DNA of 64,000 bases from Methanocorpusculum parvum (GCA_015063085.1 SUTD01000001.1:62001-126000); one strand, 5' to 3'; counted from the first letter of the stretch, positions 34,854-43,773 are shown. Notes: generated from the sequence alone by a model not told the origin. Made by a program: numbers and translations.

Positions 34854-36374
34854 ATGTCAGAGGCCGTTGAAGCACCAAATATCTGGAACAAGCCCGAAGC
34901 AAAACACCGAGCAGAACTGGGCGGCGGATATATCATGGAGCTGGCGGCAGTAGTCTCCCTGGAACCGGAATACCTCGAGGGGCTTCTGATACCCAGGCAC
35001 GCCGCCAAAAAATGGCAGCTGAAACAAAAGAGAGGAGGAGAAGAAACAGTCATCAACGAATGGGAACTGCCTGCAAACGTTGTCCCGCAGACCATCTGGA
35101 GCCTGGCAGAACCCTATCTGGACGTAGACAGTCCAAGAGAACTCAACCGCATGCGGCTCGCATTTTTGCGAACCTGCCCGGAGACGGAAAGCGACGCAGT
35201 AAAGGAACTCGCTGAAGATATCTGGCAAAGCGGAGAAGCCTTAAACTACATGTGTGAATCCTGCGCCAAAATCCACGTAGGAGACAAAACAGCCATCCGG
35301 GCAATGCTGCTCAGCTACGCAGCAGTCCGCGTCCTCAATGGCGAAGGACTCCACATCAGCATCAGCGGATCGGCCGGAACCGGAAAATCCCATGCAGCAT
35401 CCACCGCGGCAAAACACCTGCCTGAAGGCGCAGTCATGGACGCACGTGTGAGCGACAAAGCACTCTACTATCACCAAATCAAAGAAGGAACTGTCCTCCT
35501 CCTGGATGATCAGGAACTCAGCGAAGACCTCCAGGAACTCCTCAAAGTCGCATCAACCGACTGGTCGAAAAGCGCAACTTACTTGACAGTCAACAACCAG
35601 AAGGCAGTCGAACTCAAGCTTCCGGCAAAATGCCCCTTCTGGGTGGTCAAAGCCAACTTAAACGGAGATGAACAAATTCTGGACAGGCAGCTCGTAATCT
35701 GGACCGATGAATCTGTAGAACAGCTCCGAAGCATTCAGCAGGTAATCTTCCACACCGCAGCCAACCCGGATCTCAAAATCGGTGATGCGGATGCTGCAGT
35801 CTGCCGGGAAATCTGGAACTACATCGAACCAGCCGTCGTCACCATCCCCTACGCTGAAGGAATCGGGTGCGACGAACACATGGACCCGAGAAACATCAAA
35901 ATCCTGCTCTCCCTAATCCAGGCACACGCCCTCATGAAAGGGCCGCAGCGGAACCATGAAGGAGAACTCGTCGAAGCAACCATCGAGGACTTCATGGAAG
36001 CCGCCAAAATCATCAACCCTCTCCTGGAAAACACCGGAGGAAGTCAGAAACTCAAGCTCAGCTCCGGAGCTGCACGAGTGCTCGCCTTCCTGTCACAGGA
36101 AGAATCAGGCATCATCCCCTTCGAGAACATCCGGCAGGCAACAGGATTGTCTCAATCCTATCTCAACTATGCCCTCTACGGAAGAGAAGGAAGGCAGACA
36201 GATGGACTACTCGCAGTCTGCCCGGCACTGGAAATCGTAGAAGACACAGTCACCCGACAGGGCGGCGGAACTGTCCGGAGAAAAGCAGTCAACTGGTCCA
36301 AGAACACATACCAAGTATGGGTTGGAGCAACAGGCATGTTCTACATGAACCCTCCCTACAATGTAGGACTTTGA
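34854..36374 (+). CDS. AAA+ ATPase, putative viral replicative helicase
   Basis: A 506-aa protein with Walker A GSAGTGKS at 172-179, Walker B TVLLLDDQE near 213-220, and sensor-like VNNQKAVELKLPAKCPFWVVKAN. The C-terminal third (about 390-460) looks like a winged helix (ILPFENIRQATGLSQSYLN). This arrangement suits archaeal virus helicases that load at an origin, and the gene is directly followed by an AT-rich, repeat-laden 427-bp gap. No primase motif was seen. The role in replication is inferred. Confidence 0.65.
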   Translation: MSEAVEAPNIWNKPEAKHRAELGGGYIMELAAVVSLEPEYLEGLLIPRHAAKKWQLKQKRGGEETVINEWELPANVVPQTIWSLAEPYLDVDSPRELNRMRLAFLRTCPETESDAVKELAEDIWQSGEALNYMCESCAKIHVGDKTAIRAMLLSYAAVRVLNGEGLHISISGSAGTGKSHAASTAAKHLPEGAVMDARVSDKALYYHQIKEGTVLLLDDQELSEDLQELLKVASTDWSKSATYLTVNNQKAVELKLPAKCPFWVVKANLNGDEQILDRQLVIWTDESVEQLRSIQQVIFHTAANPDLKIGDADAAVCREIWNYIEPAVVTIPYAEGIGCDEHMDPRNIKILLSLIQAHALMKGPQRNHEGELVEATIEDFMEAAKIINPLLENTGGSQKLKLSSGAARVLAFLSQEESGIIPFENIRQATGLSQSYLNYALYGREGRQTDGLLAVCPALEIVEDTVTRQGGGTVRRKAVNWSKNTYQVWVGATGMFYMNPPYNVGL

Positions 36375-36801
36375 CCTGACTTCAACAAACCTCCTCTTTT
36401 TTCATCCAATGTAAATTATCCTCGGGAAAATGTTATTTCAAAAAAATAACTGCAGAGATAAATTATTTACAAACACTTGAACCCCCGACTTCAACACTTC
36501 AACAGTTTCAACAAAGTGAGAGAAGCACGAGGCAAAACACCCAAACCAAGAGCAGAAGCCGGGCGATTCTACATTTTTGTTGAAGTATATAATAATAATA
36601 TATTTATTTTTATTATCTTCCGTTTAATTGGAAAAACAAAATAGTAGCGCAGAGCGTTTGACTTCAACATAAATGTTGAAAACGCGTTGAACTTGCGTTG
36701 AAATGTTGAAATACCCTCTGCCTCCACCGAGAGACAACTCGCTCCTGACTGCAAAACCACTGCACCCAAGAAAGAAGAACCCACCGGAGACATAACTGAG
36801 C
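36375..36801. other. Candidate replication origin / control region with GTTGAA repeats
   Basis: A gene-free stretch between the AAA+ gene and the membrane protein gene. The hexamer TTCAAC or its complement GTTGAA occurs ten times: 36381, 36490, 36498, 36507, 36579, 36663, 36675, 36686, 36697 and 36705. Four of the last five are spaced 11, 11 and 8 bp apart. A 50-bp nearly pure A/T block lies at 36586-36635. Iterons next to an AT-rich unwinding segment and a helicase gene suggest a viral origin; alternatively it is the operator/promoter of the late genes, since TATA-like sequences abound. Confidence 0.55.
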
Positions 36802-37512
36802 ATGGAACTCATCACCATACTCGGACTCTGCATCCTCACAGCAGCCGCTGCGGGATGCATCTTCTTCCTCATCCGTAGCTGGGCAGGATGGACCGACAAC
36901 ACCCGTCAGGCGGTAATCACACAGCTCTATGCAGTCGCCAAAACCCTCTGGCTCTCACTCTCCGACGGCAAAATCACCCCGGCAGAACTCCGGCAGCTCT
37001 TCACTGCAGTCCTCAGCGTCATCGCTGCCATGAGGGGAACGACACTCGATACCGTCGAACAGGAATTCCCCACAGTCAAAATCGAAGACGAAGCACCCGC
37101 AGAAGAACCAGAACCGCCTGCACCACCGCTTCGCCTCCTCTCCGTCACCCTCGACAGCGACAAAGCAGTCAACTGCAGCATCATGTATGAAGACGAATTC
37201 GGATTCCCCGAAAAGCTCGAGCTTGACAGAAAGACCACCATCTACGCAGTAGTCGAAGCCCCGGCAGACCTCGCCTTCCACGTCACCGCAGAAAACGCAC
37301 GCGGCCAGAGCAGAACTCTCTTCCACAGCCCGGGACCAGAAGAGCCATCCGAAATCAGACGTCACCCCTTCGTCCTCAAAGCACCGGAGCCAAACGGATG
37401 GTCTCTCAACAGTGACGGCACGGATGCAGCATACGACATCATCATCACTGCCGACTCCGGAGACTACTACGAACAGATTACTATCCCGGCAACAGTCACA
37501 CTCAACAAATGA
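36802..37512 (+). CDS. Membrane-anchored hypothetical protein
   Basis: A 236-aa protein with one N-terminal membrane helix (ITILGLCILTAAAAGCIFFLI), a short cytoplasmic-type helical part, an acidic Pro-rich linker (EDEAPAEEPEPPAPP) and a C-terminal beta-rich domain with Ig-like spacing (LRLLSVTLDSDKAVNCSIMY). It may face the outside and alter the host surface. It is the first gene after the candidate origin. No family recognised. Confidence 0.6.
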   Translation: MELITILGLCILTAAAAGCIFFLIRSWAGWTDNTRQAVITQLYAVAKTLWLSLSDGKITPAELRQLFTAVLSVIAAMRGTTLDTVEQEFPTVKIEDEAPAEEPEPPAPPLRLLSVTLDSDKAVNCSIMYEDEFGFPEKLELDRKTTIYAVVEAPADLAFHVTAENARGQSRTLFHSPGPEEPSEIRRHPFVLKAPEPNGWSLNSDGTDAAYDIIITADSGDYYEQITIPATVTLNK

Positions 37513-37754
37513 ACCTGCTCGAAAAGCAAATCCTACAGGTCGCAGCTGACATCTGCAAACACAGCCCGTCGGGAACCTGCGACCCGCGTGACATCTACTA
37601 CGCACTCATGCCGAAGTGGAAAGGGCACCGCGGTCAGAACCAATCTGACCGCCCCCTAACTCTCACAGCAATCAGCCGCCTCCTCATAAAAAACGGCTAC
37701 ACATGCATCGAAGTCCGCGCCCGCGGATACAGCAGATACAAAAAACTCCCGTAG
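37509..37754 (+). CDS. Small winged-helix protein, paralogous to the 34620 gene
   Basis: An 81-aa wHTH candidate. It shares with the 34620 product the C-terminal pattern ISR-x-L-x2-NGY-x5-R-x-GY-x2-Y. Its stop codon (37752-37754) lies inside the tRNA-Gln gene that starts at 37745, an overlap of 10 bp, so the end of the mRNA could be cut by tRNA processing. Confidence 0.6.
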   Translation: MNLLEKQILQVAADICKHSPSGTCDPRDIYYALMPKWKGHRGQNQSDRPLTLTAISRLLIKNGYTCIEVRARGYSRYKKLP

Positions 37755-37820
37755 TGTAGAGGCCAAGCACCCTGGACTTTGAATCCAGGAACGGCGGTTC
37801 GAATCCGCCCGGGAGGACCA
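37745..37820 (+). tRNA. tRNA-Gln (anticodon UUG), CCA encoded
   Basis: It folds as a cloverleaf. The acceptor strand ACTCCCG pairs with CGGGAGG except for an A-G mismatch at the first pair. The D stem is GTGT/GCAC, the anticodon arm CTGGA-CTTTGAA-TCCAG, the variable loop 4 nt, and the T arm GGCGG-TTCGAAT-CCGCC; discriminator A and genomic CCA follow. The anticodon TTG reads Gln. It lies inside the provirus between early and late genes, so it is virus-encoded. Confidence 0.85.
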
Positions 37821-37822
37821 GC

Positions 37823-37896
37823 TGCAGGATAGAGAAGAGGGCAATCTCACCAGGCCCATAACCTGGAAACCGTCGGTTCGAATCCGGCTCCTGCAA
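37823..37896 (+). tRNA. tRNA with CAU anticodon (Met, or Ile if modified)
   Basis: A full cloverleaf: acceptor TGCAGGA/TCCTGCA (7 of 7), D stem GAGA/TCTC, anticodon arm CCAGG-CCCATAA-CCTGG, T arm GTCGG-TTCGAAT-CCGGC with one G-T pair, discriminator A; no CCA is encoded. It starts 2 bp after the tRNA-Gln. The U1-A72 pair is unlike archaeal initiator tRNA, so elongator Met or an AUA-reading Ile tRNA (lysidine/agmatidine type) are the options. Confidence 0.85.
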
Positions 37897-38052
37897 TCCC
37901 GCCAAAGGGGCGGAATATCAAATACCGACGACCGTTCTTTCATCCCGCACAGGACAGACATATCCCCAGAGCGTGAACGTGCGGGCACGCCATATAGTGC
38001 CTGGTGACACATCAGCACCGGAGCCGGAGCAGCCCCCGGCAGGCACAATCCC

Positions 38053-38625
38053 ATGACAACAGACCAGATAACCAAAAAACTCTCCCAAATCCCCGTCACA
38101 CACATCCCCCTCCACCAAATAAAAACCGACGGCAAAAACCCGAACCGCATGAACGACGAACTCTTCCAGGGACTCGTACAGCACATCAAAGACAACGGCA
38201 TCTTAAACCCCATCGTAGTCACCGAAGACATGCTCCTAGCCGATGGAGAACACCGACTCAAAGCCGCCAAAGAACTCGGCCTCGAAACAATCCCCGCCCG
38301 AATCATCCCAAACGACGAAAGACTGCGCCGCCTCATCCGGCAGACCATGAACAAACTCAGAGGCCAGCACGACCAGGGACTCGACGCCGAAGAATACCGT
38401 GCCTTAATCGACCTCGAAGGAATCAACCAGCTCGCAGGATACTTAGGAGAAGACACAGGCGACCTCCTCAAAATCCTCGACAAAGCAATCACTCCCAAAC
38501 AGGACAACCCGGACGACTATGACATAGACGCAGCACTCGAAGCTGCATCAAAAGCCACTATCACCCAATCCAAGACGCTCTGGGCGCACCACAGAGGGTG
38601 GATGGGGGAATATTTGGAGAAATAG
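38053..38625 (+). CDS. ParB/Srx-fold nuclease-domain protein
   Basis: A 190-aa protein. The N-terminal 90 residues match the ParB N-terminal fold: VTHIPLHQIKTDGKNPNRM, then GLVQHIKDNGILNPIVV and the signature LADGEHRLKAAKELGLETIPARI. A helical segment (SKATITQSKTL) follows. Viruses often place such a gene just upstream of the terminase, where it may act on DNA during packaging or as a CTP-dependent switch. An 11-base G run begins at its stop codon. Confidence 0.8.
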   Translation: MTTDQITKKLSQIPVTHIPLHQIKTDGKNPNRMNDELFQGLVQHIKDNGILNPIVVTEDMLLADGEHRLKAAKELGLETIPARIIPNDERLRRLIRQTMNKLRGQHDQGLDAEEYRALIDLEGINQLAGYLGEDTGDLLKILDKAITPKQDNPDDYDIDAALEAASKATITQSKTLWAHHRGWMGEYLEK

Positions 38626-38637
38626 GGGGGGGGGGCA

Positions 38638-39078
38638 ATGAGCACCAACCAGGCACAGAAAAAAGAAAGAATCCACGAAATCTACCGCCTGCTCCTCACC
38701 GGGACTAATCGCAGAAGCATCATCAGATACGCCAAAATCAAAGAATGGAATGTTAGCGAGCGAACCATCGATGGCTATATCAAAGAAGCCATGGAGGAAC
38801 TCACCACCACCCTCAACATCGACCGGGAAAAGAAAGCAGCGCTCGCACAACATCGCCTCGACGATCTCTACAACTGCTCATACACCATCAACGACTTCAA
38901 GACTTGCCTTGCAGTGCTCAAAGAGAGCAACGAACTCAACGGACTCAAGAAAGACAACGTAGAGCACACTGTCATCCTCTCTGACATGGACCTGCTCCGC
39001 AGCAAACTCGATGCAGCACTCCAGGAAAACCAGGACAACAGACAAAAACTCGTCCAGGCACTCCAGGAGGAACCGTGA
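38638..39078 (+). CDS. Terminase small subunit
   Basis: A 146-aa protein with an N-terminal helix-turn-helix (IHEIYRLLLTGTNRRSIIRY, then VSERTIDGYIKEAMEEL) and a helical oligomerisation region. Its position immediately upstream of the large terminase gene (4-bp overlap) and its length support the call. It recognises viral DNA for packaging. The start ATG is 2 bp after the G-run, which replaces an ordinary ribosome site. Confidence 0.75.
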   Translation: MSTNQAQKKERIHEIYRLLLTGTNRRSIIRYAKIKEWNVSERTIDGYIKEAMEELTTTLNIDREKKAALAQHRLDDLYNCSYTINDFKTCLAVLKESNELNGLKKDNVEHTVILSDMDLLRSKLDAALQENQDNRQKLVQALQEEP

Positions 39079-40475
39079 ACACCAACGACGCACTGCGGGC
39101 ATACATCGACCTTCCATCGTTTTTATCCATCACCAACCACGGAACCTGGAAAAGAGCTGCACATCTCGACCTACTCTGCGACGCTCTCCACAAAATAGAG
39201 GCAGGAACCATAACCCGCCTCATCGTCAACATGCCCCCTCGGCACGGGAAAAGCGAAGTCATCAGCAAAGGCTACCCTGCCTGGCACCTGGGCCGCCATC
39301 CGGACCACGAAATCATGCTCACCAGCTACGGAGCAGAACTCAGCGAAGACTTCAGCCGCATCAACCGGGAAAAACTCCGGGAATTCGGAGAAGAAATCTT
39401 CGGCATCCGCATCAGCAAAGCATCCGCATCAGTAGGCCGCTGGGGAATCTCCGGACACCGCGGAGGCCTCGTAGCAGCAGGAGTCAACGGACCACTCACC
39501 GGACGCGGAGCCAACGTCGCCATCATCGACGACCCCATCAAAGGAGCACTCGAAGCAAACAGCACAACCTACAGACAGCACCTCCTCGAATGGTACCAGA
39601 CAGTCCTTCGCACCCGTCTCGCACCTGGCGGCGCCATCATCGTCGTACAAACCCGCTGGGCAAAAGACGACCTCGCAGGATGGCTCATAGAACAAAGCAA
39701 AACAGGAGGTGAACAATGGACCATCCTCAACATGCCTGCAATCTCCGGAGACGAACCTGACAGCCTGGCACGCCCTCCTGGACAGGCACTCTGGCCAGAA
39801 CGATTCGGCGTTGACTACCTCCGCTCCGTCCAGGCAACCCTCACCCCATACCAATGGTCCGCCCTCTACCAGCAGCAGCCAATCGACTACGAAGGTGCAC
39901 TCTGGAAATTCGAACACATCGACCAGCACCGCTGGGACAAGAATCGCCCGCTCCCTCAGCTCAAACGTATCGTAGTAGGCATGGACCCCGCAGTCACCTC
40001 CGCAGAAGGAAGCGACGAAACAGGCATCATCACTGCAGGCATCGACGCAAACGGCCACTATTACATCCTGGCAGACTCAAGCGGAGTCAGAAGCCCCCTG
40101 GAATCTGCCAGAGAAACCGTCCGCGCCTATTGGCTCTGGCATGCCAACGACATCATCGCCGAAAGCAACCAGGGAGGAGACATGGTATCAGACCTCATCA
40201 GAACAGTAGATCGTCGCCCCCGGGTCAAACTCGTCAGAGCTACCCGCGGCAAACGCATACGGGCAGAACCTATTGCATCGCTCTATGAACAAGGCCTCGT
40301 CCACCACGTAGGCAGACATCAGAAGCTGGAAGAACAGCTCTGCACCTGGAACGCCCTGTCCGGAGACTCACCGGATAGATTAGACGCCCTCGTCTGGGCA
40401 CTCACAGACCTCAGCAGCAACACCAGACTCGTTCCAACCCCCATCTTCCTCTCCGGAGGAGGAGTACACACATGA
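39075..40475 (+). CDS. Terminase large subunit
   Basis: A 466-aa packaging motor. The ATPase domain has Walker A MPPRHGKSE (residues about 51-59), Walker B VAIIDDPI, and a coupling motif at VQTRW. The nuclease domain begins near residue 290 with VVGMDPAVTSAEGSDETGI, where the first acidic residue binds metal, and has a late DRLDALVWAL. The length and order are standard for siphovirus TerL. Confidence 0.93.
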   Translation: MNTNDALRAYIDLPSFLSITNHGTWKRAAHLDLLCDALHKIEAGTITRLIVNMPPRHGKSEVISKGYPAWHLGRHPDHEIMLTSYGAELSEDFSRINREKLREFGEEIFGIRISKASASVGRWGISGHRGGLVAAGVNGPLTGRGANVAIIDDPIKGALEANSTTYRQHLLEWYQTVLRTRLAPGGAIIVVQTRWAKDDLAGWLIEQSKTGGEQWTILNMPAISGDEPDSLARPPGQALWPERFGVDYLRSVQATLTPYQWSALYQQQPIDYEGALWKFEHIDQHRWDKNRPLPQLKRIVVGMDPAVTSAEGSDETGIITAGIDANGHYYILADSSGVRSPLESARETVRAYWLWHANDIIAESNQGGDMVSDLIRTVDRRPRVKLVRATRGKRIRAEPIASLYEQGLVHHVGRHQKLEEQLCTWNALSGDSPDRLDALVWALTDLSSNTRLVPTPIFLSGGGVHT

Positions 40476-41842
40476 CAAACAAACAAGAACAAGACAAAGT
40501 GACCGCACAGAAATCCGAAGGATACGAAGCAGTCTCCGCATCGTGGAAAACCGCCCCGACCAAAGTCAGACCAGACACCATCCCGAAACTCCAAAACAAC
40601 GTCCATTACCAGGACGCACTCACCAGCAAAACCATCCAGATCTACCCAGCCCCCCCGGAAATCTGGGTCACAGACGGCACTGGTGAAACTGATGAAAACC
40701 TCACTGCAGAAACCCTCGAAACCTTCGAACGCATCAACGGATGGGACCTCATGCGAAACGTAATCCCGGACATCATGGGATACGGATGCAGCATCTTCTC
40801 ACCAGGTATCGACAAGAAAGACAACCACTGGTACATCACTGAAATCAGACACCTCCCACCGCAGACCTTCTCAACACACCCCCCAATAGGAGGCAACGTC
40901 ACCATTGCAAACCCGCTCCTCCCAGGCATCATCGTCACCCCGGAAGGGGAAACACAAGTCTGGCAAATCAACCACTCCACCGGAGCACACCTGAGAATCC
41001 AAAACTTCCGCATCATCAAAATGCCGGGAACCCCCACTCCCTCAGGCATGGCCTACATGTACCCGGTATACCACCTCATCGCCATGATAGACTTCGCCAT
41101 GCAGGCAGAGATCCAGCAAGTGAACAGAGTTGGCGCCCCCATCCTCCTCCCCAAAGTCTCCGAAGAAGCAGACGACCTCGAATACGACCTTCTCGCCAAA
41201 TGGTTCAAAGAATTCGGCAAACAATGGGGAAAAGACACAACCGCTCTCATCCCCAAAGGCATCGAATTCCCCGCCCTCAACATCCGCGAAGGAACCGTAG
41301 CACAACAATTTGTAAACCAATGCGTGAGCTGGATAAGAGCATTCAGCAACCCCATGTCAGAAATGCAGCAGACCGGAACAGGCATCGGCACATCCGACAG
41401 CGGCAGAATGGAAATCTGGGCAACTCACATCGCAAGCTTCCAGAACACCTGCGAACAATGGCTCGAGCAGCTCTTCGACGAAATACTCCGAGCAAACGGC
41501 TACAAAGACCACCACACACACATCCGGCTCAAAAGACCAAGCGTCGACAAATCCGCCCTCAGAATCGAAGCCCTCCGCCTCGCATACGACACCAAATCCA
41601 TCACCAAAGAAGAAACCCGAGACAACCTGACAGACATCCTCGACCTCAAAATCTGGACACCGGAACTCGAAGCCGAACTCAACACATTATACCCGCCATC
41701 CGCAGCAGGAATCTTCGGCAACACCAAGGGCATCAGCAGAAAACAGAACACCATCATCGAAAACACCCAACGAGAAATCGACAAAATCACCGACGAAGCA
41801 GAAACCGCAATCCTGCGCATCATGGGGTACGACAAAGAATGA
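40472..41842 (+). CDS. Portal protein
   Basis: A 456-aa protein of the Mu gp29/DUF935-like portal type: an N-terminal clip/wing region with GWDLMRNVIPDIMGYGCSIF and KKDNHWYITEIRHLPPQTF, a stem region, and NPMSEMQQTGTGIGTSDSGRM before the C-terminal helices. It lies between TerL and the head morphogenesis gene with 4-bp overlaps, as expected. It forms the dodecameric DNA gateway of the capsid. Confidence 0.85.
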   Translation: MTNKQEQDKVTAQKSEGYEAVSASWKTAPTKVRPDTIPKLQNNVHYQDALTSKTIQIYPAPPEIWVTDGTGETDENLTAETLETFERINGWDLMRNVIPDIMGYGCSIFSPGIDKKDNHWYITEIRHLPPQTFSTHPPIGGNVTIANPLLPGIIVTPEGETQVWQINHSTGAHLRIQNFRIIKMPGTPTPSGMAYMYPVYHLIAMIDFAMQAEIQQVNRVGAPILLPKVSEEADDLEYDLLAKWFKEFGKQWGKDTTALIPKGIEFPALNIREGTVAQQFVNQCVSWIRAFSNPMSEMQQTGTGIGTSDSGRMEIWATHIASFQNTCEQWLEQLFDEILRANGYKDHHTHIRLKRPSVDKSALRIEALRLAYDTKSITKEETRDNLTDILDLKIWTPELEAELNTLYPPSAAGIFGNTKGISRKQNTIIENTQREIDKITDEAETAILRIMGYDKE

Positions 41843-43314
41843 AGAAAAAACAGGCAGAAAAAATCGAAGAAATCATGATACTCCGGCAGACAGCACTTGC
41901 CGGAGTCTTCGCCAAAGCCGCCGCAAAAACTGCAGTCCTCACCACACAAGAAGCAGTAAGCGAGCTCCGGAGAGGCCAATATACCATCAGTGAATGGGAA
42001 GGCATCACCGAAGAAATCACCAAAGACTACGCATCCCAAATCCACAAAGGCGGCTCCCTCTGCATCGAACGCATCGCCAAACCAGCAGGAGACGGACACG
42101 TAGCAGTATCCACAAAACAGACATTCATCCCCTGGCTCACTGATATGCGGGAAAGAGAAGCAGCAGACATCATCAAACTTATCGCGGAAGCAGAAGCCAA
42201 CCAAGTCCACCCGAAAAACATCGCAAAGCAGCTCAACCAGTACTTCACCGGAACCAAACACAGCGCAATCACTGCAGCACGAACCGAAGCTCAGAAAATC
42301 CGCAGCGACGCCCGGAGCAAAGCCTTCGAAAAAGCCGGAGTCAAATACGTCCAGTACATCGCCGCCATGGACGAAAGAACCCGCCCGGAACACGCCGCCC
42401 GGAACGGCAAAATCTACAAACATGAAGATGCCCCCTATCTCGGCGAATACAACTGCCGCTGTGTATTAGTCCCGGCTGACTACAAAGTCGAAGAGAAAGG
42501 TGCGAAGGTCGAAGACACTCATGAAGAAGTCGTCCCGGAGAAGTCGCCGAAGGCCGAGACTAAAGAAGCGCCAGAGGCAGAAGTGCAGCAACCTAAAGAA
42601 AAACAGGAACCGGAATGGAAAGAAGTAAACTTCGAGAACATCACCACCACCAAAGAACTCAAAGAAGCACTCGCAGCAGCATACCCAAACATCACACTCC
42701 CACTCCGGGCGCTGAGCAGACTTGACACCACAGCAGTCGCTCAGAACTTCCAGAAAGCAGAAGACATGCGCAGAGATTTCCCAGAGATAGCCAAAGAAGT
42801 CACCGTCCTCAAAACCGAGAACGAACACTCCTACGCATACACACAACCCTCGCATGACCTGACAGACCTCCGCCTTGTACTATCTACTCGGTGGTTCGCA
42901 AAAGACAAAGTCGAATACTTCGAAGAGAGCTACAAAGACCAAGTAGAATGCAAATTCTTCCCTGCTGGAACCACCTACAAGGACACCATCGCTCACGAAA
43001 TGGGCCACGTCCTCGAATACACCATCATCAAAAAAATCTACTCAGATAGAGACGATATAGTCAATGCATGGATCAGCTGTGAAGTAGCAGAAGAAATCGT
43101 CCAGAAAGCACAGGCAGAATTGCGTGAAGAACTCGGCAAAGACTATGACCCGGCACTGACAGCACTCAGCATCTCACAATATGCCAACAAATCCGATTCT
43201 GAAACCCTTGCAGAAGCACTCTCAGACTACTATGCAAACAGAGAGTCCGCAGTCTTATTATCCAAGAAGATCGTAAAATATGCTAAAGAGAAATACAAGG
43301 AGGTGACAGAATGA
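41839..43314 (+). CDS. Head morphogenesis protein (Mu F/SPP1 gp7-like) fused to an HExxH metalloprotease domain
   Basis: A 491-aa protein from the ATG at 41839, which overlaps the portal stop; the same frame stays open to 41200 inside the portal gene, but that part is a shadow. Residues about 130-215 hold the Mu F-like core (AARTEAQKIRSDARSKAFEKAG, DERTRPEHAARNGK, GEYNCRCVLVP). A Glu/Lys-rich linker (about 216-262) follows, then a second domain with the zincin motif HEMGH at 386-390 and ETLAEALSDYY downstream as a possible third-ligand helix. The fusion suggests capsid-delivered or maturation proteolysis. Confidence 0.82.
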   Translation: MKKKQAEKIEEIMILRQTALAGVFAKAAAKTAVLTTQEAVSELRRGQYTISEWEGITEEITKDYASQIHKGGSLCIERIAKPAGDGHVAVSTKQTFIPWLTDMREREAADIIKLIAEAEANQVHPKNIAKQLNQYFTGTKHSAITAARTEAQKIRSDARSKAFEKAGVKYVQYIAAMDERTRPEHAARNGKIYKHEDAPYLGEYNCRCVLVPADYKVEEKGAKVEDTHEEVVPEKSPKAETKEAPEAEVQQPKEKQEPEWKEVNFENITTTKELKEALAAAYPNITLPLRALSRLDTTAVAQNFQKAEDMRRDFPEIAKEVTVLKTENEHSYAYTQPSHDLTDLRLVLSTRWFAKDKVEYFEESYKDQVECKFFPAGTTYKDTIAHEMGHVLEYTIIKKIYSDRDDIVNAWISCEVAEEIVQKAQAELREELGKDYDPALTALSISQYANKSDSETLAEALSDYYANRESAVLLSKKIVKYAKEKYKEVTE

Positions 43315-43475
43315 CACGAGGCCCTATTCTTTTTGACTACTACCCATGGGCAATATTCGACAAGCGAGGTCACCCCGTCGGAATCAGAGATGATGCACCA
43401 AAGGAAGCCAAAGAAGCATACGAAGAAGAAGAACGCATAGCATCCCTTCGTTTCTCCACGGTGATAAAGAAATGA
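43311..43475 (+). CDS. Small hypothetical structural-region protein
   Basis: A 54-aa acidic protein (begins MTRGPILFDYYPWAIFDKRG) with overlaps to both neighbours (ATGA). The strong AGGAGGTGA site is inside the upstream gene. No family recognised. Confidence 0.5.
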   Translation: MTRGPILFDYYPWAIFDKRGHPVGIRDDAPKEAKEAYEEEERIASLRFSTVIKK

Positions 43476-43741
43476 CCCGCGCTCATCCTCTCTCCGACTC
43501 CCAGAAACGCATCATCGAAAACAACCTGGGAAAATGGGACAAAGACATCTGCCAGCTTGACGGCATGGCAGGAACCACGCCCCGACAGATAGCCGACTAT
43601 CGCAAACGCATCACCAGGACAAGTCAGAGCGAACACCGCCAGCTTGCCGAACACCTGCAGAACTACATCAGGGACAACGGCCTCCCGTCGAAATACGGAG
43701 CCGTCATCTCATACATAGATTACTTGCAAAACAAAGGCTAA
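43472..43741 (+). CDS. Helix-turn-helix-like hypothetical protein
   Basis: An 89-aa, basic and helical protein. LSDSQKRIIENNLGKWDKDICQLDGMAGTTPRQIADYRKRI (in two parts) has a homeodomain-like three-helix look. It may bind DNA or be a minor head protein; the context gives no more. Confidence 0.5.
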   Translation: MTRAHPLSDSQKRIIENNLGKWDKDICQLDGMAGTTPRQIADYRKRITRTSQSEHRQLAEHLQNYIRDNGLPSKYGAVISYIDYLQNKG

Positions 43742-43773
43742 ATAGCCAGATATAAACGTAACGGCTTCCGTTA

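Noticed and set aside
37897-38052. A third tRNA-like fold after the CAU tRNA
   Set aside because: Several GC-rich stems occur but no T-arm consensus or consistent cloverleaf could be drawn.
41200-41838. Upstream extension of the head morphogenesis frame to 41200 (704 codons in total)
   Set aside because: It lies fully inside the portal gene, is extremely Arg/His-rich and has no family signal; it is a shadow frame. The ATG at 41839 overlaps the portal stop, as elsewhere in the operon.
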